The notes under the pieces were generated by a model that saw nothing but the letters and a program-made list of their open reading frames with translations, was not told the origin of the DNA and did no database searches. A program made the translations under genes and the position numbers. Positions 30,721-41,400 of a DNA stretch of 64,000 nt are shown here, piece by piece. This stretch comes from Pricia antarctica (GTDB lineage Bacteria; Bacteroidota; Bacteroidia; Flavobacteriales; Flavobacteriaceae), in contig DRGL01000069.1 of the NCBI GenBank assembly GCA_011050085.1, forward strand, positions 62,001-126,000. The letters are read 5' to 3'. Within the stretch, counting starts at the first letter, position 1, and each line of letters opens with the position of its first letter.

Positions 30721-31401
30721 CTAAAAATCGATCTTTTCAACGGGTGAAAAAATCCAATCTTCAACATTGACCATCTTAACCCCAATACGCGCAAAAATAT
30801 AATTCTGGGCCGGTTGGATATTCGGTATTTCTACCGAAACGGAAATATTGGATATATCTGTAACATCTGCATCAGCTTGCGCAATGTTGCGGTCTCCATT
30901 ATTGGAAACAATCTGTGTTTTGTTCAAAAATAGCGTGACCTTTTCGACATCCGTGCCCTGATCACCGGTTAGAATTTTTTCGATTTGGGCAGTGGCCGTA
31001 ATCGCATCAGCATTTTTTGTGAATTGACTATTCCGAACCATGTAGTAAGGAGCCACCTCAACATCTAACGAAGTACCTGAATCGGGTAGACTGATCGGAA
31101 TAGAATCCTGTAATTTTCGAAAAGGTCCTTGACCGTCGAGTAGCGCCAATCTATATTCACCGGCAAAAAGTCTGCTACTAAATGTACCATCTGGTGCTAC
31201 CAGTACACTTATAGGGCCGTCTTTGCCAAATCCCGATTGGTACAGTTCAAAGTTAACCTCGCTTTGGCCAACTAAAATCGGTTCGCCCTGATAAACGATG
31301 CGGCCGGTCAAAAATGCGTTGGGCTCTTCATAATTGTCGACTTCACATGATGAGAGTGCTATGATTACACCCAGCATGCCTAAATAATATTTTACTTTCA
31401 T
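30721..31401 (-). CDS. DUF3823-like lipoprotein associated with SusC/SusD
   Basis: 'MKVKYYLGMLGVIIALSSCEVDNYEEPNAFLTGRIVYQGEPI'; ORF opens at 31428, internal ATG at 31401 gives a lipoprotein signal; directly after SusD. Confidence 0.82.
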   Translation of the reverse strand: MKVKYYLGMLGVIIALSSCEVDNYEEPNAFLTGRIVYQGEPILVGQSEVNFELYQSGFGKDGPISVLVAPDGTFSSRLFAGEYRLALLDGQGPFRKLQDSIPISLPDSGTSLDVEVAPYYMVRNSQFTKNADAITATAQIEKILTGDQGTDVEKVTLFLNKTQIVSNNGDRNIAQADADVTDISNISVSVEIPNIQPAQNYIFARIGVKMVNVEDWIFSPVEKIDF

Positions 31402-31424
31402 GATTATATGCTTATAAGGGTTCA

Positions 31425-33314
31425 TCATTGATTTGGATTTCTTACTAGTAAAGGATTGTTGGTCAAAATATCCTGTGCTATTTCAGAATAGTAATTTCCA
31501 AATCGAAAGCGATCTGCACCGGTAACCCTATCCGGTTTTACAATTTCAAAAATCCATTTACCATCATCGGGGCTACCAGGTTCTATATACTTATAAGGCC
31601 ATACACCCCATGGCTGTGTCTGTCTCTTTGTGGCAGACCCAATATTCTGAGTTACTTGATCCTCGGTAATCTCAACGCCGTCAAAAATAATATGTCCCAA
31701 ACGCCATCTTCGCAAATCGAAGAAATAAAGACCTTCGAAGGCAAGCTCAACATAACGTTCGTGTACGATTCTATCAAAGTCTACTTCGGCGGCCGTTAAT
31801 GGCACGGTGATACCTGCCCTTTCACGGACTTGGTTCAAGTAGCCTGCAGCCAACTCTGGCTGCCCTAGCTCAAAAGCAGCTTCGGCGGCGTTCAAAAGCA
31901 CTTCGGCGAATCGATACCGAATAAACCAGACATCACTTTGTGTTCCTCGTCTACCGGAGCCAATTTTAGGGTCTTGATATTTTCGAATGTAAAATCCAGT
32001 TTGGGCAGTGTGTTCCACACCATTTATCGGGCCGTCAAAGCCGACCACCTGTTGCTGGCCCGTCGTACCGGGAACCTCTTTTTGTTGCCCACGTACTTCA
32101 CCACTGATTATGGTGCCGTCTGCCAGTTGTACCCCTGCCCAAATATCGTTTTCCAGCCCCTTGAACGATGATCCGGGTACCATCACAGTTCCTTGTAATC
32201 GCGCGTCACGCCCATTAAAGAGACTATCCCGAGCTTCGTAAAGAATCTTATCCCCCGATGCATCTTCAACCGGTAGCGGGGCGTAGGTTCCATTCAATAG
32301 TTCAAAAGACTGTACGAACTGAAGGCTGGGATTAATTCTACCTCCTTCTTCTTCCTCAGCGCCAAAGCGGGGCTGATTAGCGCCCGTAAAATAGTGCGCC
32401 TTATTGGCCAATAGAAAATCCTCAACAAAAATCGCTTCCGGATTGGCCGATTTATCGTAGAATATACTCGCAAAATTATCGGATAAATCAGGTTTTTTCT
32501 GATATAACGAGTACTCACCTGCCGTGCCATCTATGATGGATTGCGCGGAAGTCAAGGCCTGTTGATAATACCCCTCTGCCCTAGAAGCTGGAATACCAAC
32601 CTCACCCCCGGGCAGTGATACCAAGGGAGTTGTGGCCCCGTATTTCGCTATGGATGCGGCGTAGATAGCTGCACGTGTTTGAAGTGCTAATACCGCTCCT
32701 CTGGTCGCCCTTGATTTAGTGGTTGGATCGCTTGGAAGAATATCTGCCAATGCATTGGATTCTGTAATGATAAAGTCATATACAGCCGCTTCGGTTTCCC
32801 TAGGTCGCTGCAAGTAAGAGGCATCTCCACTAAAATCGTACTCTAAGGTCTCGAGCACCAAGGGAACGCCACCCATGCGTTTGACCAGTTCAAAGTAATA
32901 GGATACGCGTAAGAACCGGGCTTCTGCCGTAAAGCGGGCCTTGGTTTGATCGTCAAGGGTGGTAGACGCTTCGGCCCGTTCCAAAAATAAATTGATTTCT
33001 CGGATATAGCCATAATCCCAAGTACTTCCTAAATTATTTGGCCATCCATCGTTCTGAAATTCACCATAACGGCCGTTTTCAGACCAAAAAGACACATTGA
33101 AATTAGCCAATGTCGACCAATCTTGAACTGTTCCAAAATCATAGTATCGATCATACAAGTCTCCCAATACAGAAAGAATTGCCGCTTGATCGCTGAACAA
33201 TTGTTCTTCCGTCAACACTTCCGCCGGTGGCCGATCTAAAAATTCTTCATCGGAATCACAGCCTGTGAAGGCTAACGCTGCGGTTAGTAGTAGTATATAT
33301 GTAAATTTTTTCAT
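31425..33314 (-). CDS. SusD/RagB family nutrient-binding lipoprotein
   Basis: 'MKKFTYILLLTAALAFTGCDSDEEFLDRPP', 'DQTKARFTAEARFLRVSYYFELVKRMGGVPLV', 'IRYRFAEVLLNAAEAAFELG', 'RYVELAFEGLYFFDLRRW'. ORF opens at 33392 but would overlap susC; ATG 33314 preferred. Confidence 0.96.
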   Translation of the reverse strand: MKKFTYILLLTAALAFTGCDSDEEFLDRPPAEVLTEEQLFSDQAAILSVLGDLYDRYYDFGTVQDWSTLANFNVSFWSENGRYGEFQNDGWPNNLGSTWDYGYIREINLFLERAEASTTLDDQTKARFTAEARFLRVSYYFELVKRMGGVPLVLETLEYDFSGDASYLQRPRETEAAVYDFIITESNALADILPSDPTTKSRATRGAVLALQTRAAIYAASIAKYGATTPLVSLPGGEVGIPASRAEGYYQQALTSAQSIIDGTAGEYSLYQKKPDLSDNFASIFYDKSANPEAIFVEDFLLANKAHYFTGANQPRFGAEEEEGGRINPSLQFVQSFELLNGTYAPLPVEDASGDKILYEARDSLFNGRDARLQGTVMVPGSSFKGLENDIWAGVQLADGTIISGEVRGQQKEVPGTTGQQQVVGFDGPINGVEHTAQTGFYIRKYQDPKIGSGRRGTQSDVWFIRYRFAEVLLNAAEAAFELGQPELAAGYLNQVRERAGITVPLTAAEVDFDRIVHERYVELAFEGLYFFDLRRWRLGHIIFDGVEITEDQVTQNIGSATKRQTQPWGVWPYKYIEPGSPDDGKWIFEIVKPDRVTGADRFRFGNYYSEIAQDILTNNPLLVRNPNQ

Positions 33315-33327
33315 CGTGACTATTGAT

Positions 33328-36300
33328 TTAAATAGATATGTTAACCCCAACATTGATAAATTTATTTTGTGGATACTGCAAGCCGTTTTCATCGTTAACC
33401 TCTGGATCTACACCGAACTTGCTTAAATTATCCAAGGAAAATAAGTTGTACCCATTGGCATACACTCGAAATTTACTGAAACCTACTTTCTCTAAAAGGG
33501 TTTTCGGAATCGAATATCCGATTTCCAAGGTCCGAGCTCGGAGATAGGTCACATTATGGGTCCAAAAATCTGAGTTTGCATAACTGCTGTGATTCGCATT
33601 GAAACGCAATGCCGGATACTTTCCTGCAGACCATTGGCTATTTAAATCAAATGGGTCTCCTCTTCTCCAGCTGTCCAAGAATATGGAGTTTAAGGCACCT
33701 CCATTTTGAAAAGGCCTACGGGTCTCAAAATTCTGGGCCCAGGAATACCCCGAACCTCCGGAAAAGTCTGCCGTAAGATCTATCCCTTTATAGGCCATAC
33801 GTATATTCAGACCAAAATTAATCATGGGCTGACGCGCAAATTGATAATTAGTAGGCACCAAATCTCCGCCTGTAATAGGGTCATTTTGGTCGGTTGTAAT
33901 TACGCCATCCCCATTTACATCTTCATAGATTAAATCGCCCGGTAAAAGGGTGGTGTTTCCTCTACCATCAATGTCAACAGGGTAGTTATTGATTTCTTCC
34001 TGAGTTTGAAATTGCCCGATCTCTTTAAGGCTAAAACCGACATTGTCCCATCGACCTTCCCTTGAATTATAGTATTCATCCAATGAATTATTGAAAATGG
34101 GTTTGTAGGATGAAATGAATTTCCCTCGGGCATACGAACCATTTGCCGAAACTGTCAGCTCATAATCGTTCCACTTGTTATTGTATGTTACTATGCCTTC
34201 AAAACCTTGTTGCGAATCTGTATTTACATTTTCGTCTGGTAAGGCATAGCCTAGTTCGTTGGGTACCAAAATATCATATTTTCTTCCCCTTAGGTCAGTC
34301 CGTAACCTATAGAACCAGTCATAGGACGCGGATAGCTTTCCATCGAACATCGTAAAATCAAATCCGATATCGGTAATCTTACTTTTAAACCAGGTGATAT
34401 TGTCTACAATCTGCCCTTTGTCCCTAGCGGCAATGATAGGTGTACCATCTAGAATAACCGTACCAACATTATAGTTGTATCCCGGTAAATAATCATATGC
34501 GCCTATACCAATATCATCGTCACCCACGATACCATAGGATGCCCGCAATTTGAATTCATTGACCCAGGCATCATCGCCGGCAATATTGTCATACCAATTT
34601 TCTTCGGTTATTCTCCAACCTACGGAGGCAGAGGGAAAGAATCCGGTGCGTTTATCCGGTGCGAATTTCCATGATTTATCTTGTCGCCCCGATACTTCAA
34701 GGAAGTATTTTTGTTTGTAATTGTAATTGATCTTACCAATATATCCTATACGGGCCAGTTCAGAAGCACTGTCATCATAGGTTACCACGTTTGGGAAGTA
34801 GATTAAGGGCAAAACGTTGGTTTCAGGCACCGCTCGAACAAATTGTCTGTCGTTCATTTCCTCCTGTCTTTCTACGACGAATAGTCCTTCAACGTTATGG
34901 TCTTCCGAAAACGCCTTTTTATATTGTAGAGAACCTTGAAAGTTATTCTTGATTACTTTTTGCGTTTCCCTAGTACGCCACGGATTGGTGCTACCTGCCG
35001 TACGATTGTACTCATCGTTCTCAGCGTCATAAGTAAAGGCATCATATGTATATTCATGGATGTTTTCGACACGATCGGCAATATTATAGGAATATAAACC
35101 TTTTGCGGAAAGACCTTCTAGAAAGCCACCAAACTTGTATTCAGCTGTAAAATTGGTCTGGCCTGACCTCCACTTGTTTAACAGATAGCCACCAAGTTCT
35201 TTATTGTGCCAGGCCCAGTTGGTTTCGTTGTTGCTGATATCATTTACGTAATCGGGATTATCGTTGGCGTAAGGCCGCTCAAAGGGTAAATTTCTAAGGA
35301 TGGCGAACCTGGGAAGAAAATAATCATCGCCACCTGGAATACCCGGATTATCGGTCACCTCGATTCTACCGCTTATTTGGGCACCAACTTTGAGTCGATC
35401 GGAAACATTGATATCAATGTTACTTTGTACGTTTGACCGGCTAAAGCTGTGTTCATCGCCGAAAACCGCTTGCTGATCGAGATGGGTAGCTGATAAATAG
35501 TAGTTGATTTTTTCAGAACCCCCGGTCGTATTGACATTGATATTATATAGCGGCGCATCGCCTTCGATGATAAAATCCTTCCAATTAAAGGACTGGTAGC
35601 CTCTTTCCGTTCCTATGCGATAGCGTTCCAATTCTTCGGGTGTCAATGCAGTCGACCCGAATTCATTGACCTCAGCTTCGGCTTTGGCTACTTGATATAG
35701 GTAGGAGTCATTGACAGGATCGGGAAAACGGGACCAGTTTTGTATGCCGTAATAGGAATCTATGTTTACAACATTAGGTGTATTTCTTCTACCTCGTTTT
35801 GTTGTGACCAATACGACACCGTTGGCCGCCCTTACTCCATAAACAGAAGCAGAGGCATCTTTCAACACGGAAATACTCTCTATGTCATTAGGGGATAGAT
35901 TGTTGAATACACCCGCATCTTGGGTAATACCATCTATTACATAAAGCGGGTTACCCATATTTCGAATCTGCACATTGGCCGTAGCCCCCGGTCTACCGTC
36001 TGCCATTCGAAACGATACTCCGGAAAGTTTACCGGCCAAACCTGAACTCACCGTCGACCCACCGTGCACGTTCTCAAGTTCTTCGGCTCCAACGGTCGAT
36101 ATCGCACCTGTTATTGATTTTTTGTCTTGCGTGGCATATCCGGTCACGACCACCTCATCAAGATTTGCGACGTCTTCCTCCATTTGGGTATCAATGGTTT
36201 CTTGATTGTTTACCGGTATTTCCTTTTTCTTAAAACCGATATAGCTGAATACTAAAGTACCATCAGCTGGAGCTTCTATGCTATAATTACCATCAAAATC

Positions 36301-36465
36301 GGAGGTTACTCCGGTAGTCGTGTTCTTTACGATAATGGATACCCCCGGTAGCGGCTCTCCTTCCAAAGATGTAACGCTACCGGTAATTGGCGTCTGCTCA
36401 TCTTGTCCGTACCCTTGATACATCAACACGCATGCAAAAAGTATCGAAATCAATAGCTTTTTCAT
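33328..36465 (-). CDS. SusC/RagA family TonB-linked outer membrane protein
   Basis: CarboxypepD-like N-domain 'ITGSVTSLEGEPLPGVSIIVKNTTTGVTSDFDGNYSI', plug 'SVLKDASASVYGVRAANGVVLVTTKRG', 1045+ aa; start chosen at ATG 36465 (ORF opens 36489). Confidence 0.96.
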   Translation of the reverse strand: MKKLLISILFACVLMYQGYGQDEQTPITGSVTSLEGEPLPGVSIIVKNTTTGVTSDFDGNYSIEAPADGTLVFSYIGFKKKEIPVNNQETIDTQMEEDVANLDEVVVTGYATQDKKSITGAISTVGAEELENVHGGSTVSSGLAGKLSGVSFRMADGRPGATANVQIRNMGNPLYVIDGITQDAGVFNNLSPNDIESISVLKDASASVYGVRAANGVVLVTTKRGRRNTPNVVNIDSYYGIQNWSRFPDPVNDSYLYQVAKAEAEVNEFGSTALTPEELERYRIGTERGYQSFNWKDFIIEGDAPLYNINVNTTGGSEKINYYLSATHLDQQAVFGDEHSFSRSNVQSNIDINVSDRLKVGAQISGRIEVTDNPGIPGGDDYFLPRFAILRNLPFERPYANDNPDYVNDISNNETNWAWHNKELGGYLLNKWRSGQTNFTAEYKFGGFLEGLSAKGLYSYNIADRVENIHEYTYDAFTYDAENDEYNRTAGSTNPWRTRETQKVIKNNFQGSLQYKKAFSEDHNVEGLFVVERQEEMNDRQFVRAVPETNVLPLIYFPNVVTYDDSASELARIGYIGKINYNYKQKYFLEVSGRQDKSWKFAPDKRTGFFPSASVGWRITEENWYDNIAGDDAWVNEFKLRASYGIVGDDDIGIGAYDYLPGYNYNVGTVILDGTPIIAARDKGQIVDNITWFKSKITDIGFDFTMFDGKLSASYDWFYRLRTDLRGRKYDILVPNELGYALPDENVNTDSQQGFEGIVTYNNKWNDYELTVSANGSYARGKFISSYKPIFNNSLDEYYNSREGRWDNVGFSLKEIGQFQTQEEINNYPVDIDGRGNTTLLPGDLIYEDVNGDGVITTDQNDPITGGDLVPTNYQFARQPMINFGLNIRMAYKGIDLTADFSGGSGYSWAQNFETRRPFQNGGALNSIFLDSWRRGDPFDLNSQWSAGKYPALRFNANHSSYANSDFWTHNVTYLRARTLEIGYSIPKTLLEKVGFSKFRVYANGYNLFSLDNLSKFGVDPEVNDENGLQYPQNKFINVGVNISI

Positions 36466-36576
36466 TCGGTTACTGGGTGGTTTTTTCATTGGTCATCATT
36501 TTTATGAAATAGATTAGGTCAGTGAATCAGTGTTCTTTTATGGTAACCTATGCGGAAAAATTTCGAAAGAAATTGC

Positions 36577-36591
36577 AACGCATTGTTGCCT
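36577..36591. repeat. 15-bp direct repeat copy 1: AACGCATTGTTGCCT (embedded in dyad GCAAC-GCATT-GTTGC)
   Basis: Matches 14/15 with copy at 36744-36758, both upstream of susC. Confidence 0.6.
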
Positions 36592-36718
36592 TACCACGAT
36601 ACATCACTGAATCCATAGCAACGAAATAAAACCATTATGGCAATGCTGCGGCCACATTTCGTCTCATTCTCTCGTACAAATCGGTCAAATTTTAAGAAAG
36701 TGTTAAGAAATTGCATGC

Positions 36719-36735
36719 TTTGACACAAATTGTGG
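36719..36735. promoter_or_regulatory. Motif TTTGACACAAATTGTGG upstream of susC
   Basis: 15/17 identity with TTTGACACATATTGTTG at 53227-53243 between GH2 and the HTCS gene. Confidence 0.4.
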
Positions 36736-36743
36736 GGATTTGG

Positions 36744-36758
36744 AACGGATTGTTGCCT
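36744..36758. repeat. 15-bp direct repeat copy 2: AACGGATTGTTGCCT
   Basis: Matches 14/15 with copy 1 at 36577-36591. Confidence 0.6.
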
Positions 36759-37093
36759 ACCGAACTAAATGCAAAAACCTAATCTGGGCGTAGAAACTTT
36801 TTCGAATTCCAAGACGACTTGAAATTCAATAGATCTATAAATGTGTATATGGATGGATTGCCTTCAGAATTGAAATACTGTCAAGTTTGGAAACCATAGC
36901 TTCGCAAGCTACCAACTATTTTCAAATAGGAGCTGTTCTGAATAACCTATCAAATAAGCGAACAGGAATAAAAGCTCCTGAAGATCAAAAAGGGATTTGG
37001 TATTGAGGTATTAAAATTGAGCTATTCCAAGGTAAACAGGATGGTTTCACCCGTAGACGAAATCTGGGGTCTATTCAGCTACTTAATAAGAGG

Positions 37094-38422
37094 TTAATTT
37101 CGGGTTTTCAATCGTGCAGCAAAGAACTCACCAATCGCAAAGCCTTCATCCTGCCCATTAACGATGGCGGGCATGTAGTGGATACCCCCATAAAAACGGC
37201 TTATTGCAGCTTCTTCGGCAGCTTCCCTGAACGAATCAAAATGGCGTACGGGAAGCCCGAATTCCGTCTCGGTAGAATCATCGAACGTGAACTTATTTCC
37301 GAAGAGCTCCGTCAATAGCATGGCAGCGGCCGAAGAGATTACGCTATGTCCGCTGGTATATTCGGGGAAAGGAGGGGTTTGCAGAACCGGTAGCCAATCG
37401 GGGTCGATATGTTGATTAATGTAGGTTTCTGGACGAATGACTACACTTCGGTATTTTTCGTCCCAACAACTGATATAGGCATCGGCCAAGGTTACGGCTA
37501 GACGGGCATAGGCTTCGGTAGATTGTAAGGCAGAAGCCTCTGTTTTTTTACAAGCTAGCGCGGTAATATTCATCCAATGCCCATTAGGAGAAATCTTTTT
37601 AGTGGCGAACATGACATGCCCCCGCAAGTTCATCTTAAACGGATTACAGTCCCAAAAGTTGGCGATTTCGTTTTCTTCCGGAGTGTTGTTTTTCACTTTT
37701 TTATATACGGCCATTACATCCCCATAAAACCTACTAGTCGTATCGATTGAGAATGGCGGGGGTGCAACGGGCTTATATTGCTCCGCCGAATCAATCATAA
37801 AAGTGCGCAATTTGTTCCAGTTCGGTTCGATGGCCTTAATATAAGCGGGGGGAGTCGGTTTCCAAGAACCCGCATCAGCCTTGACCCTGTAATCGGGCAT
37901 CGACTGTATCTTTTTGAAATTATCTTCATCGGCCCAAGCGAGGATATGATCCGCCACTTTTTGCCCATAAGCGATGGAGTTCTCATAAACGGAATCAGGT
38001 ATCCCCTTATCCTTGAATTCCTGCAATAGTATAGCCTCAAAGGCATCGATTTTTTCCTCGGAAATAACAAAATGTTTTCCGGAGGTAAGTAGGGCATGAA
38101 CCGCCGCCAGCGTAAAGCTATACTGTTTTTTCCTGTCAATTTTGGGGATGGGATTCAAACCGTGCAGTTGCCGGGATAAACTGATATAGTCGGGATTGTT
38201 TTGAATCATGACCTCATAGGCCGCAACTGAAATATAGGCGTAGGTGCGACTGGTAACGGGTGGAGAATAAATATCGTACACCATCACGTCGGTGACCTGC
38301 TTCATGGCCCGATGAATGTAGTCAGCTTTTTCGGTTTCCAATCTCCAATCCTTTAAAACTGGTTCGTGGGAGGCATAGACGAAACCGCAAGCCATTAACA
38401 TTACTACAAAAATTCGCTTCAT
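37094..38422 (-). CDS. Vanadium-dependent haloperoxidase/PAP2 superfamily protein (exported)
   Basis: Conserved pattern K-YRSVVI-RP, 'EYTSGHSVISSAAAML', 'SRFYGGIHYMPAI'; signal peptide. Confidence 0.9.
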   Translation of the reverse strand: MKRIFVVMLMACGFVYASHEPVLKDWRLETEKADYIHRAMKQVTDVMVYDIYSPPVTSRTYAYISVAAYEVMIQNNPDYISLSRQLHGLNPIPKIDRKKQYSFTLAAVHALLTSGKHFVISEEKIDAFEAILLQEFKDKGIPDSVYENSIAYGQKVADHILAWADEDNFKKIQSMPDYRVKADAGSWKPTPPAYIKAIEPNWNKLRTFMIDSAEQYKPVAPPPFSIDTTSRFYGDVMAVYKKVKNNTPEENEIANFWDCNPFKMNLRGHVMFATKKISPNGHWMNITALACKKTEASALQSTEAYARLAVTLADAYISCWDEKYRSVVIRPETYINQHIDPDWLPVLQTPPFPEYTSGHSVISSAAAMLLTELFGNKFTFDDSTETEFGLPVRHFDSFREAAEEAAISRFYGGIHYMPAIVNGQDEGFAIGEFFAARLKTRN

Positions 38423-41400
38423 AAGTCTATTTCTCTTCTATTGCCCTTGAAATTAATAATCGTAATCTTTTTAGCGGTCTTTTCCACCGCAAATTTTCGA
38501 GAAGACTGCGATAGGTAGGTGTTACCATAGTAAAATTCCTCTTTCCTTTTACTTCCATCCTTATATGAAATCACTGCGGAAAAATCATCTGCTTTCAAAT
38601 CGATCCATCTGTCGCTATTAACACTTTTTCTGGAAAATACGGCAATACTATCCTGATTTTGGGTGGCAATCAGTACATCCTCCTTCTTTGCGGTGTGCAC
38701 TATTGCCAATCCCTTGGCATCTCCAGGCACAAAAAAACCGGATTCGTCCAAGGGCATAGGGATGAAATTCCCGCTGCCGTCACCTCTAATGACCAGACCG
38801 TTAAAGGCATCATGCCGCCCACTGTATGGATCCATACCGTAATCGTTGCCCACCAATATCAGATCAAGGTTTCCGTCGCCGTTGACATCATCGGCCGACA
38901 TACCAAAGATAGGTGCCTCTTGGGCCTCACGCGGCAAGGGCTTCATTTCGAAGGTGCCATCGCCCTTATTTTCGATGTATGAGGAGCGCATTTCGGTCGC
39001 CTTCAATACTAAAGCTCCTTCCCTATCCGTTTCGCTCCAAAGCTTTTCGATATCTGCCAAACCGTATGATTTGTAGGAAGGAAATTTCTTCCGCATAGTG
39101 ATAACCTGACTGATTAAATCGTCCCTCGAAGCTATAGGGTAGGCTTTTCTCTCGCCGTCATCACCTTTCATATAGCAGAACACCGTAGCGTCCATCGACC
39201 CGTTTTGGTCGATATCCTTGGCAATGATGGTCATAGGTTCTTTGGAAGTGGCGGTATAATTGGAATTCAGGCCTAGGTTGCCGGCCACATAATCCATATC
39301 GCCATCCTTATCAAAATCTCCGGATACCAAGCTGTTCCACCATCCTATTTTGTCTTCAAGACCGGATTCAATTTTGGTAAATGAGGTTCCCATATTTTTC
39401 AGAAACGTCAAAGGCATCCATTCCCCGGCCAAGATTAAATCAGGTGTCCCGTCTGCATCAAAATCGCTCCAGAGCGCATCGGTAACCATACCTATACGTT
39501 GCAATTCGGGGTAAAACTGATCCGTCACATCTATGAATTTTCCGCCGTCGTTGCGTAGTAACATACTTTTCGGTGGTGCGGGATATGCGGCCGATACCAC
39601 ACGTCCCCCCACAAACAGATCAAGGTCGCCATCACCATCGAAGTCTGCTGCCCTTACGCATGAGCCGTTGGCCAAGTCTTTAGGCAGGACATCTGCCCTC
39701 GAGAAGATACCCTTGCCATCGTTCAAAAAGAAACGGTCGTTGCTTACGGCATGTTCGGCGGGAATCTCGTAGCTTCCACTGACCAGATAAAGGTCTAGAT
39801 CGTTATCGCCGTCGGCATCAAAGAGAAGCACCCCCATATCTTCGAACAGCACATCTTCTTTTTGGGCCAAACGCGATGCATCCGCCGTGAATTTTCCACT
39901 GGCATCCTGCATAAAAAATACCCCTGGATTATCGGAAGATCCTCCCAAATAAAAATCCTCGAATCCATTAGTATCAATATCGCCGACCGCAATGCCCGGA
40001 CCGTATTGGCTCAACTTGTGCGGAAGGGTTGACTGTATGTTATAATCCGAAAAATCCGTTTCCACAGGTATAAATTCGATGCCATAGTCCGAAGCGACAT
40101 TTTGGAAGATAGTCTCGCTTGTAGCTTCGGATACTTTGGGTGATATTTCGGCTGCGTTGCGGTAATCGACGGTCAATTCTTTATCCGTAATATTTGTAAG
40201 TATCTGTTTTTTTCCATCAGGCCAGGCGACAATCAGGGAATCGATGCTATTAGTATGGCCCAGCCCGAAGTGTGCCTTGGTATCGTTGGTCGATAAGTAG
40301 CCTCGTATCGGATAATGCTCGTAATACAGTTCCCCTTCCGAATCAAGCAAACGCAAGGTCGCTCCGATACCCTCTGGATTAACCTTTGGTCCCATAAACG
40401 AAATTTTAAGATACCGGTTAGTATCCTTTAGGGTATTTTCATAAACAAAGGCGGTATCGTTGATATTGTTGACCACCACATCTAGGTCGCCATCATTGTC
40501 GAAATCAGCATAGGCTCCACCATTGGAAAACGATGGATTGTTCATACCCCACTTTTCTGTGGTGTTCTCAAATTCACTACCCCCTTTGTTTTTAAAGGCG
40601 TAGTTCGCCAGTTTTACCACCGGCAGCGAATCGGTCATGGCGAGGGTAAAATCTTGAGCCCCGGCCCGCTGCCCGCTGCCATAGGCTATATAGTCGAGAT
40701 CGGTGACATCGCGGGGGAGCCCGTTGGTAATAATCAGGTCGCGGAAGCCGTCATTGTCGAAATCGGCCGCCAGTGGGCACCAGCTCCAGTCGGTCTCGTA
40801 AACCCCCATCATGAATCCCCTATCGTTGAACACTGGGTGTCCATCGGGTGTCGGTCCGCTGTTCATCTGCATTACGTTACGCACGTATTGATGGTTATAG
40901 TTGTATTGTGCGTTGTTGATATAGTTGTAGTATTCGTTACCGCTCAACATCCGTTTTTTTCGAAGGTTATTTTCGGGCAGCATTTCTAGGGATATTACAT
41001 CGACATGACCGTCATTGTCGATATCGACCACATCAGTACCCATAGCGTTCCAGCCGGTATGTTTGAAATAGTCATCAAGGCGGTCGGTGAATGTGCCGTT
41101 TTTATTGTTAATGTACAGTAGGTCGTTGGATATAAAATCATTGGCTACATAGATATCGGGCCATCCATCGCCGTTAAAATCTGAGATGGCAGCGGCATGC
41201 CCCCAGCCTTCCAAAGTTACTCCGGCCTCTTTCGAAACGTCAGTAAAAGTTTCATCGCCGTTGTTCCGGTAGAGTCGGTCTGCATTTTTGGCGCTGCCGT
41301 CGTTCAGTTTTGTCCGGTAGCGGATGGGCGTGCGCGGGTCATAGATTTCGTTAGTCACTTGATAGAGGTCAAGGTCGCCGTCTTTGTCGTAATCGAAAAA

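Noticed and set aside
33315-33392. SusD ORF overlapping the end of SusC (possible fusion or frameshift)
   Set aside because: The overlap comes only from choosing the most upstream ATG; ATG 33314 gives a normal lipoprotein signal and a normal gap.
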